Source: an uncultured Campylobacter sp.
GTDB lineage: Bacteria; Campylobacterota; Campylobacteria; Campylobacterales; Campylobacteraceae
Assembly (NCBI RefSeq): GCF_937980635.1
Contig: NZ_CALJPG010000031.1
Location: 19,960 to 83,959, forward strand
Length of the DNA stretch: 64,000 bases
Direction: 5' to 3'
Made by a program: the position numbers and the translations under genes. Each line of letters begins with the position of its first letter. Within the stretch, counting starts at the first letter, position 1. The notes beneath the pieces are model-generated. The model was not told the origin of the DNA, searched no databases, and saw nothing but the letters and a program-made list of their open reading frames with translations. Shown here piece after piece: positions 8,362 through 15,058 of the stretch.

Positions 8362-9264
8362 ATGAATAAAAAACAGAGGCTTGAGAAGCTAAAGAAAATT
8401 CTAAATGAACGGCGTCAAAATTTAGAGCAGGGTTCAGGGCGGAATTTTGATGCCGAAAATTTTAACAGTAAGAATTCTAAATTTGAAAAACTCACGGATG
8501 ACTCTACGATAAATACAAACGAAAAATCTAATAAATTTGAACAAAATCCGAGTTGCGCTAGTGATTACAATAAAGAGCCTTTGGTGGTCAAAGATAGGAC
8601 GAATTTTTATATAGTTCTTGCTACGGTATGCACGCTTGCGATTATGATTTTTATGTATTCATACGAACCCAATCAAACTAGATATAATCAGCTTTTTATA
8701 GTATTTCCATTTTTCGGATTGCCTATAATAATGGAATATTTTACAAATTTTTACAATAAGAAACTTGTAAAATTTTATAATGATCGAGTTACTTATTATA
8801 CAAATAAAATGCCCGAAAAAACTATATTCTTAGATGATCTTAAGGATGTACAAAGAGCCTATTTTGCAAGAGATAATGAGTGGCTTAGGAGGCAAGGCGC
8901 TTTTTATAGATTTCTCTTTAAATTTGAACCATACACTACGATAATCGCTTTTTTATTGATCTGCATATTGGTATTAGCTATCGGCGTAAGAAAATATATA
9001 GAAACAGGTAGTTCCAAAGTAATTTTTATATTAATATTGACGTTTTTGTTTTTATTCATCTCAAAATTTATATATTTTTTGGTTTTTAAATTTCAACTTA
9101 GATTTATATTCTACGATAATATAATAATCCGAGGCAAGGATAAAGATATCGCCTTTACGATAGAAACTATGGATGACTACGTTAGGATAAAAGAATTTTT
9201 TATGAGGACAAAAGACATTGATTTGGATAAGACCGAGCGCCACGTATGGCTGGATTTTAATTAA
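8362..9264 (+). CDS. Hypothetical membrane protein, paralogue 2, with Asn/Gln-rich N-terminus
   Basis: It starts 17 nt after its paralogue and is surely co-transcribed with it. Residues 1 to about 70 are a low-complexity Asn/Phe/Glu/Lys stretch (NFDAENFNSKNSKFEKL). The shared motif DYNKEPLVVKD follows. About four hydrophobic segments are visible (near 77-93, 105-125, 192-212 and 222-242), then a short tail ending in HVWLDFN. The pair differs strongly in sequence outside the motif, so the duplication is old or fast-evolving. Base composition is clearly more AT-rich than trpE or trpGD. Function unknown. Confidence 0.75.
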   Translation: MNKKQRLEKLKKILNERRQNLEQGSGRNFDAENFNSKNSKFEKLTDDSTINTNEKSNKFEQNPSCASDYNKEPLVVKDRTNFYIVLATVCTLAIMIFMYSYEPNQTRYNQLFIVFPFFGLPIIMEYFTNFYNKKLVKFYNDRVTYYTNKMPEKTIFLDDLKDVQRAYFARDNEWLRRQGAFYRFLFKFEPYTTIIAFLLICILVLAIGVRKYIETGSSKVIFILILTFLFLFISKFIYFLVFKFQLRFIFYDNIIIRGKDKDIAFTIETMDDYVRIKEFFMRTKDIDLDKTERHVWLDFN

Positions 9265-9563
9265 TAATTAAAGAGTTTTAAATGAAAAAAGCCTCAAACG
9301 GCAAAGCCTTTAAATTTTAAAATTTAAAGGAGCGACTCTTAAAAATTGATCGTAATCTTTCTTGCACGGAATATATTTTTATCATTTGCTTTATCACGTT
9401 ATGAATACGGCTACAAATTCTTAAATTCCATCTCTAGCTGCTTGCGCCAATCTTACAGCGAGCGCTCTGCTCCAGCAGCGTATTTCTTTATAAGTACGCC
9501 GCCAGAGCTTGATCAGATACGCTGCCTATGTATTCGATTGATCTCTTAGATTGAATATCAGCT
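9265..9563. other. Gene-free stretch between convergent genes
   Basis: This 299-bp gap separates the plus-strand membrane-protein gene from the minus-strand yedE gene. It holds the perfect palindrome at 9307-9330. The remainder has only a 67-codon ORF on plus (9346-9549) and stop-broken frames on minus, with no homology I recognise. It may be decayed coding DNA. Confidence 0.5.
9307..9330. terminator. Perfect 24-bp palindrome between convergent genes
   Basis: CCTTTAAATTTT followed by its exact reverse complement forms a 24-bp perfect dyad 42 nt after the stop of the plus-strand gene. A run of six A precedes a GCC...GGC mini-stem at 9285-9303; read on the minus strand this gives a short stem followed by T residues. 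Position suggests bidirectional termination. The stem is AT-rich and loopless, so the terminator role is only inferred. Confidence 0.35.
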
Positions 9564-10625
9564 TTAAGCGTTACGTCTTTGAAAAATCCCCACGTAAAGC
9601 GCGAAAACAAAACCAATCGCAACCGCGTAAGGAGCGAACTCGGTGATACCTTTGGCCGAACTTGCGAGCAAGAAATTGTGCGCGATCGCAGCGCCCGCCG
9701 CCATGCCGATGACGAAGACGCCCGAGCTTAAATTTCCCGTCCCGGCCTGCACCAGATGCTTACCCGGGCAGCCCTCGCTGAGGCTAAAGCAAAGTCCTGC
9801 GAGAACCATGCCTAAGAAATTCCAAACGAAATCGTTATGTGCGATAGGCTGGCCATCAAAGCCGAGTTTGTATTGCCCAAACGCGATATTTGCGATGCTC
9901 GCAAACACGATGACGCTTAGCACGCCCCAAAACATCGAGAAATCGCCGCTGAAAATTTTGCCGAACGCGCCGACGCTGCAAAATTTGCTCTTGTGCATCA
10001 AGGCGCCCACGATAATGCCCGCAGCCAGCGAGATGCCTACCGCTGCGTGTTGCGCGCCGGGGCCTTTAGCGGAGATAAAAAGTGCGCTGCCCTCGCCCGT
10101 TTTGAGTCCGAAAACCAAAGCCGCAAGCAGCGCAGCGCCCAGTAGCACGGGCAAAATTCCGATCGCGCCGCTAAGTCTTGCCTCTTTGCTCGCCTCATAG
10201 CCGCGCTTTTTAAGCAAAAACCCGATCGCTACGCCGCAGATCAGACCCGCTAACCCGGCTAGCGCAGTCAAATCGCCGCCGCCTAGGCGCAAAAACGCGC
10301 GCCACGGACATCCCAAAAATACAAGGCAGCCGATCATCGCGAAAATCCCTAGGAAAAATTTCGCAAACGGCGAGCTGCCGGTAACCGGCGCAAACTCGCG
10401 CGTCCAAAGCACGCTTGCCAAAAAGCCGCCGAACACGAGCCCTATGATCTCGGGTCGGACGTATTGCACCGCGCTAGCTCGGTGAAAGCCCAGCGCGCCC
10501 GTGGTATCGCGCAAAAAACAAGCGACGCAAACGCCCATATTGCCCGGGTTTCCCAAATGCACCAGCGTCGCACCCAGCACGCCTAGCACGGCGCCTGCGA
10601 TGATGTACCATTTAACGTTATTCAT
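9564..10625 (-). CDS. yedE: YedE-type putative selenium transporter (YeeE/YedE family)
   Basis: A very hydrophobic 353-residue inner-membrane protein with about nine to ten membrane segments. It shows the conserved cysteine motif GVCVACFLRDTTGALG near residue 32 and a second conserved GCPWRAFLRLGGGD near residue 105, repeated in diverged form as SKFCSVGAFGKI and SEGCPGKHLVQAG, as expected for the duplicated YeeE/YedE fold. The first motifs match the subfamily linked to selenium metabolism (YedE next to selenium genes in other bacteria). No selD or selA lies in this window, so the selenium role is from family knowledge only. It is a single gene with free DNA on both sides. Confidence 0.82.
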   Translation of the reverse strand: MNNVKWYIIAGAVLGVLGATLVHLGNPGNMGVCVACFLRDTTGALGFHRASAVQYVRPEIIGLVFGGFLASVLWTREFAPVTGSSPFAKFFLGIFAMIGCLVFLGCPWRAFLRLGGGDLTALAGLAGLICGVAIGFLLKKRGYEASKEARLSGAIGILPVLLGAALLAALVFGLKTGEGSALFISAKGPGAQHAAVGISLAAGIIVGALMHKSKFCSVGAFGKIFSGDFSMFWGVLSVIVFASIANIAFGQYKLGFDGQPIAHNDFVWNFLGMVLAGLCFSLSEGCPGKHLVQAGTGNLSSGVFVIGMAAGAAIAHNFLLASSAKGITEFAPYAVAIGFVFALYVGIFQRRNA

Positions 10626-10926
10626 GAAAAAGTCCTGAAATAATCTAGATCGACCGATCTCTTAGGCGCGATTTTATCCTTTGTAAAATAAAAAGCAAAT
10701 AAATTCCGATCTAAATTTTAAAAAGCAAGAATCCTATCCATACTTAAAAATGACTAAAAATAGAATTTAAAAAGTAGTTAAAACGGGGTTCGGACATACG
10801 AAGCCAGTCTTAACTATAGAATTTTACTTAAATATAAATAAACCAACCTTAATTTCTCGCACGAAGTCGGAAATTATATTTTACATACGGTCGCAAAGCC
10901 CGCAAGTTATGAAATTTCTCGCCTCA
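10626..10926. other. AT-rich intergenic stretch
   Basis: These 301 bp lie upstream of yedE (minus strand) and downstream of the FliO-like gene (also minus). The DNA is AT-rich, with many TTTAAA/TATA-like runs that could hold the yedE promoter. I see no ORF, RNA gene or clear terminator. Confidence 0.4.
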
Positions 10927-12072
10927 TTAATCGATAGCGTTGGAGCTTTTTAATACCACTAGATGTTTTTTGCCTGCGAAGCTTAGCACTACGGCAGCAT
11001 TATTTTCGTCGATCTCGCGCACCAGCTCTACTCGCACATCGCTAGGTCTTGCGGTATCCGAGCTAAGCAGCTCATTTTCTAAAATGCTTTTAAATGCCGA
11101 AACTTTGGGCTCTTTTGCATCCGATCTTTCTTTTGCTCCCTCGCAAAATTCCATCGTGCCACTCTCGACAGGGCTTACTTTAAGCGGCGAAATTTTATCC
11201 GCTGCCCTTATATTCTCGGCGCTCTCAGAGCTTTCGTCCGCCTCCGTAGCTTCCGAACGCTCGGCACGCGCAACCTCATCGTAAAATTTATCGTGGGCAC
11301 TCTCTTCGCTCACATTCTCGCCTCTGAAAAAATCTGCGCTATCTACGCTTTTTGAGTCATTGGAATTTTTGGAATTTAAAGCAGAGGTCTCATCTTTCTT
11401 CGCAAACTCTTGCGCGTCAGAATAATTTGCGTTCTTTGATCCGCTCTGATTTTTAAAAGAGGAGTCGTTTAAAATTTCATCGATGCCCACTTCGTCCACA
11501 TCGGCATCCTCCATGCTAGCGTCGTCTTCAAAAACCCGCCATGTCTCGTCTATACTTTTTTGCGGCTTGTGTGATAAAAATTTCCGCACGCCGACGAAAG
11601 CCGCAGCCGCAAGCAGTAGCGCTACGATTATCGGCATTACAGAAACTCCGCTACTACCGCTTTGCGCCGTCTCATTCGCTTCACTTTTGACGCTCATCTT
11701 GCTTTGATCGAAAGCGGGGTTTTTTACGCGCAAAATGAGCTTTAAATCATCGTCTTGGGAGTGGGCATCTACTAAAAGATCGGCTCCGGTGGGGAAATTT
11801 ATCTCGATATCCTTACCCTTAGGCGCTATCGTAAAGCTTTTTAAGACCTTTTGATTAGTGCGCATCTCGTTAAATTTCTCATCGCCGCCAAGCCCCTTTA
11901 AAATGAGGCTCATCGACTGCCCATTAACTATGCGTGCAATATTGTTAGGCTTATAGGCAGAGTCAAACGCCAAAACGATGTCGACGCTGTCGTCGTGGTT
12001 GAAAAGATCGTATTGCATCAGATTGGCGCCGAGGCAAAAATTTGCGATTAAAATCAAAAATATCTTTTTCAT
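10927..12072 (-). CDS. FliO-like / AMIN-like single-pass membrane protein with acidic linker
   Basis: Architecture of the 381 residues: Sec signal peptide (MKKIFLILIANFCLGA), a periplasmic beta-rich domain (about 17-125, reminiscent of AMIN), one membrane segment (about 144-162), an acidic Ser/Asp/Glu-rich linker (about 170-325), and a short conserved-looking tail (about 330-381, VELVREIDENNAAVVLSF). The tail resembles the cytoplasmic end of FliO, the flagellar export accessory protein. It follows trpA by 10 nt. In C. jejuni, as I recall it, the genes after trpA lead to fliN and the FliO candidate Cj0352, so position agrees. If so, this is a flagellar gene kept in a genome that has lost neighbouring flagellar genes. 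A general envelope protein is the alternative. Confidence 0.5.
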   Translation of the reverse strand: MKKIFLILIANFCLGANLMQYDLFNHDDSVDIVLAFDSAYKPNNIARIVNGQSMSLILKGLGGDEKFNEMRTNQKVLKSFTIAPKGKDIEINFPTGADLLVDAHSQDDDLKLILRVKNPAFDQSKMSVKSEANETAQSGSSGVSVMPIIVALLLAAAAFVGVRKFLSHKPQKSIDETWRVFEDDASMEDADVDEVGIDEILNDSSFKNQSGSKNANYSDAQEFAKKDETSALNSKNSNDSKSVDSADFFRGENVSEESAHDKFYDEVARAERSEATEADESSESAENIRAADKISPLKVSPVESGTMEFCEGAKERSDAKEPKVSAFKSILENELLSSDTARPSDVRVELVREIDENNAAVVLSFAGKKHLVVLKSSNAID

Positions 12073-12082
12073 GCTCTTTCCG

Positions 12083-12829
12083 TTAGTTAAAAAGTTCGGC
12101 GATCTTGCCTTGCAGCTCGCGCCCGCCGTAGTTCGCGCATAAATTTACGATCGCGGTGCCTATGATAGCGCCGTCTGCGTATTCTTTCGCGGCGCGAACG
12201 TCGCCGGCAGTGCGGATACCAAAGCCGATCGCTACGGGCAGATCGCTCATCTTTTTAAGATCGGCGACCATATTTTTTAGGCGCGAGATCGGAGTTTGCT
12301 TGCTTCCTGTCACGCCGATAGCGCCTACGCCGTAGATGAAGCCTCGCGCGCGGCTCAAAACTCGCGCGGCGCGGTGCTCGCTCGTAACGCTGATAAGCGG
12401 GATGAGCGCGATACCGAACTCCTCGCAAAGCACGAAAATTTCTTCGTTTTCCTCATACGGCAGATCGGGGATTATTAGTCCGCTGATGCCGTAGCGCGCC
12501 GCCTGCGCTACAAACTCGCGCGCGCCGTAGGCAAAGACCACGTTGTAATATACCAAAAACACAAGCGGCTTGCGCGTTTGCACACCTTTTAAAATTTCAA
12601 ATACCTTCTCCGCGTTTACGCCGTTTTGCACCGCGGAAAAGCTCGCCTTAAAAATTTCGGGACCGTCTGCGAGCGGATCGGAATAAGGAATGCCGATCTC
12701 AAGCAGGTCGATCACGCTTTCGTCTAAATTTGACAAAAACTCCTTCGTGTGCGCTGGGCTCGGATATCCCGCTACGATGTAGCCGATGTTTGCCTTTTTG
12801 CCGGAAAAGGCCGCCTTGATCTTATCCAT
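12083..12829 (-). CDS. trpA: Tryptophan synthase alpha chain
   Basis: TrpA cleaves indole-3-glycerol phosphate to indole, which is channelled to TrpB. The 248 residues show the active-site segment DLLEIGIPYSDPLADGP with the catalytic Glu and Asp, the GLIIPDLPYEE loop, and the phosphate-binding GFGIRTAGDV. The start overlaps the end of trpB by 8 nt, giving translational coupling. Length is normal and there is no insertion. The FliO-like gene follows 10 nt after it. Confidence 0.96.
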   Translation of the reverse strand: MDKIKAAFSGKKANIGYIVAGYPSPAHTKEFLSNLDESVIDLLEIGIPYSDPLADGPEIFKASFSAVQNGVNAEKVFEILKGVQTRKPLVFLVYYNVVFAYGAREFVAQAARYGISGLIIPDLPYEENEEIFVLCEEFGIALIPLISVTSEHRAARVLSRARGFIYGVGAIGVTGSKQTPISRLKNMVADLKKMSDLPVAIGFGIRTAGDVRAAKEYADGAIIGTAIVNLCANYGGRELQGKIAELFN

Positions 12830-14003
12830 AAATCGTTCCTTTTTTATAATTCATCACGGTATCCATATCCTTATCGCCCCTGCCGCTTACGTTTACGACA
12901 ATCGTTTTTTTGCCTTTTAACTGCGGACAGAGCTTTTGCAAATACGCTAACGCGTGCGCGCTTTCGATCGCGGGGATAATGCCCTCAAGCCTACAGAGCA
13001 GTTTAAGCGCCGTGATGCACTCATCGTCGGTTACCGCTTCATATTTTGCGCGACTTATCTCGTGCAGATGCGCGTGCTCAGGGCCTACGCCCGGATAATC
13101 AAGCCCCGCCGAGATGCTGTGAACAGGCTCGATCATGCCGAATTTATCCTGCAGTACGATCGTTTTCATGCCGTGTATGATGCCCGCGCGCCCGTTAGTA
13201 ATAGTCGCTGCATGATAAGGGGTATGTGCGCCCAAGCCGCCCGCTTCGACGCCGATGAGTTGCACGGCGGGATCGTCCACGAACGCGCTAAAAATTCCTA
13301 TCGCATTGCTTCCGCCGCCCACGCAAGCTAGGACGTAGTCGGCTTTGATCCCCTTGCTTGCGAGCTGCGATCTGGTCTCGGCGCCGATGACGCTTTGAAA
13401 ATCCCTAACCATCTTAGGATACGGATGCGGTCCGACCGCCGAGCCGATGACGTAAAATACGCTCTCGATCTCGTTCACCCACGCCTGAATCGCCGCGGTG
13501 GTCGCCTCTTTGAGCGTTTTTAAACCGGTGCCGATTTTGATTAAATTTGCGCCCAGAAGCTGCATCCTAAAGGCGTTGAGCTGCTGGCGCGCCGCATCGG
13601 TCTCGCCCATATACACATCGCACTCAAGCCCAAATAGCGCCGCTGCCGTCGCCGTCGCCACGCCATGCTGCCCCGCGCCGGTTTCGGCGATGATCTTTTT
13701 TTTGCCCATTTTTTTGGCGAGCAACGCTTGCGCTAGGGCGTTATTGATCTTATGAGCGCCCGTGTGGTTAAGATCCTCGCGCTTTAGATAAATTTCATGC
13801 CCGTAGTGCTCGCTAAGACGCGCGGCGTAATATAACGGCGTCGGACGCCCAGCGTATTCGCGCAGCAAGTAACCCAGCTCGTCTTTAAATTCCTTCGTCT
13901 GCGCTATGGTGTTGTACGCCTCCTCCAGCTCCTCAAGCGCAAACATCGCCGTCTCAGGCACGAATTGCCCGCCGAAACTCCCGAAATACGCCTTTTTATT
14001 CAT
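12822..14003 (-). CDS. trpB: Tryptophan synthase beta chain
   Basis: TrpB condenses indole and serine with pyridoxal phosphate. The PLP lysine lies in LNHTGAHKINNAL, the substrate loop in ETGAGQHG, and the cofactor-phosphate motif in CVGGGSNAIG. I choose ATG 14003 because GAGGAG sits 8 nt upstream; that site would lie inside the coding sequence if the in-frame ATG at 14018 were used. The product is 393 residues, the usual length. trpB and trpA form a unit physically separated from, and opposite to, trpE-GD-F. Confidence 0.96.
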   Translation of the reverse strand: MNKKAYFGSFGGQFVPETAMFALEELEEAYNTIAQTKEFKDELGYLLREYAGRPTPLYYAARLSEHYGHEIYLKREDLNHTGAHKINNALAQALLAKKMGKKKIIAETGAGQHGVATATAAALFGLECDVYMGETDAARQQLNAFRMQLLGANLIKIGTGLKTLKEATTAAIQAWVNEIESVFYVIGSAVGPHPYPKMVRDFQSVIGAETRSQLASKGIKADYVLACVGGGSNAIGIFSAFVDDPAVQLIGVEAGGLGAHTPYHAATITNGRAGIIHGMKTIVLQDKFGMIEPVHSISAGLDYPGVGPEHAHLHEISRAKYEAVTDDECITALKLLCRLEGIIPAIESAHALAYLQKLCPQLKGKKTIVVNVSGRGDKDMDTVMNYKKGTIYG

Positions 14004-14029
14004 CCTATCTCCTCGCATTAAATCGTAGG

Positions 14030-14035
14030 ATTATA
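14030..14035 (-). promoter_or_regulatory. TATAAT -10 box upstream of trpB
   Basis: On the minus strand TATAAT lies 27-32 nt before the trpB ATG at 14003, at a plausible transcription-start distance. No -35 element or trp operator can be identified by eye. The rest of 14036-14210 is AT-rich and has no gene. Confidence 0.45.
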
Positions 14036-14210
14036 TAAAATTTCGCGTTAAATTTCGCTTTTTTGACGACACCTTTTGTGGCGCTATTTTAAAATTTATC
14101 GGATATGCAGCCGTAAAAACGCACGGCGCAAGATAGTAAATTTTAAAATTGTAGCTAATATTTTGCTTGATGAGTAGCCTTAGCTTCGTAAATTTGAATG
14201 ATTTGTGAAT

Positions 14211-14630
14211 TTATTTGCTTTCATTGCTAATATCGCTCTTTTTAGAATTACCGATAGGACAAATTATATTGTCAGTATCCGTAAGCCTTAATTTTTTCCA
14301 CTCTTCAAAGCTGTTAACTCTAATAAGATTATGTGGGATCTTTGACGGTTCATCAATAATTTTAAGGCACTCGCTCGTCTCTCTTTTAAAATACTGCATA
14401 ATAAGGTGATTATCGTCATTTTCCAAAGCCTTTTTTATACATTTTGCTTTTAACTTAACATAACCGCTATTACTTAGAGAATTTTTTGAAAAGAGCCTTA
14501 TTGGGGCGCACTCGCTAATTATTTCCGTATAAATCATACGAAAAACAAAAAACGAAATAATTAGCAAAAATGGTAATAGAATAATATTTTTGTATCGTTT
14601 TAAAAATTTTAATTTTCTTTGAGCCGTCAT
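14211..14630 (-). CDS. Small single-TM protein, possible immunity protein 2 of the exoprotein locus
   Basis: I recognise no family. The 139-residue product has a basic N-terminus (TAQRKLKFLKRYK), one hydrophobic segment at about residues 15-33, and a roughly 100-residue tail with cysteines. I prefer ATG 14630 over the in-frame TTG at 14645. The start is 2 nt after the stop of the gene before it. Both small genes share the plan of one N-terminal TM and a Lys/Asn-rich tail and may be distant paralogues. Their place right after an orphan toxin-like module suggests immunity proteins, but this is inference. The DNA is clearly AT-rich. Confidence 0.65.
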   Translation of the reverse strand: MTAQRKLKFLKRYKNIILLPFLLIISFFVFRMIYTEIISECAPIRLFSKNSLSNSGYVKLKAKCIKKALENDDNHLIMQYFKRETSECLKIIDEPSKIPHNLIRVNSFEEWKKLRLTDTDNIICPIGNSKKSDISNESK

Positions 14631-14632
14631 TT

Positions 14633-15049
14633 TTATTCTCGCCAATATAACTTATACAATTCAAATTCATCTTGTATTTGATTGCTTATATTTATATCGT
14701 CTATACACCTGTGAGATTGCAAATCCAACTCCTTTAATTTCCTTTTATTCTTCGTTTTATTTGCTTCATTTAATTCTTTTATAAAATTATCATAGTTAAA
14801 ATCCGCGCATATCATTTTGGAAGCTTGATTATAAATTTCTTTTTGTCCGCAAACTCTACTATCAAAGGCAATACCGTTTAATAACAATAAATTTTTAGTT
14901 TCATTTGCTTCTTTTAGCTTAGCTGAAAGTCGTATTTCCACAAATAAACATTTGCTTTTATCTAGCATATACGGTAGAATTAAAAGTAACGTAAAAATAA
15001 TTAACACCAAATAAAAGACTATTTTTAAAATCTTTTTTAGCAATCTCAT
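14633..15049 (-). CDS. Small single-TM protein, possible immunity protein 1 of the exoprotein locus
   Basis: A 138-residue product with one membrane segment (about residues 7-29, KIVFYLVLIIFTLLLILPY) and a polar tail with four cysteines. It starts 9 nt after the stop of the orphan exoprotein module, the position where cognate immunity genes sit in CDI and related polymorphic-toxin loci. A membrane-anchored immunity protein would fit a toxin acting at or in the membrane or periplasm. No sequence family is recognised. Confidence 0.65.
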   Translation of the reverse strand: MRLLKKILKIVFYLVLIIFTLLLILPYMLDKSKCLFVEIRLSAKLKEANETKNLLLLNGIAFDSRVCGQKEIYNQASKMICADFNYDNFIKELNEANKTKNKRKLKELDLQSHRCIDDINISNQIQDEFELYKLYWRE

Positions 15050-15058
15050 TTTATCTCT

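Noticed and set aside
9346..9549. 67-codon ORF between the membrane-protein pair and yedE
   Set aside because: No ribosome site, no recognised domain and composition like decayed DNA; listed only as a gene-free stretch.
14004..14018. Longer TrpB frame from ATG 14018
   Set aside because: The ribosome site GAGGAG for ATG 14003 lies inside this extension.
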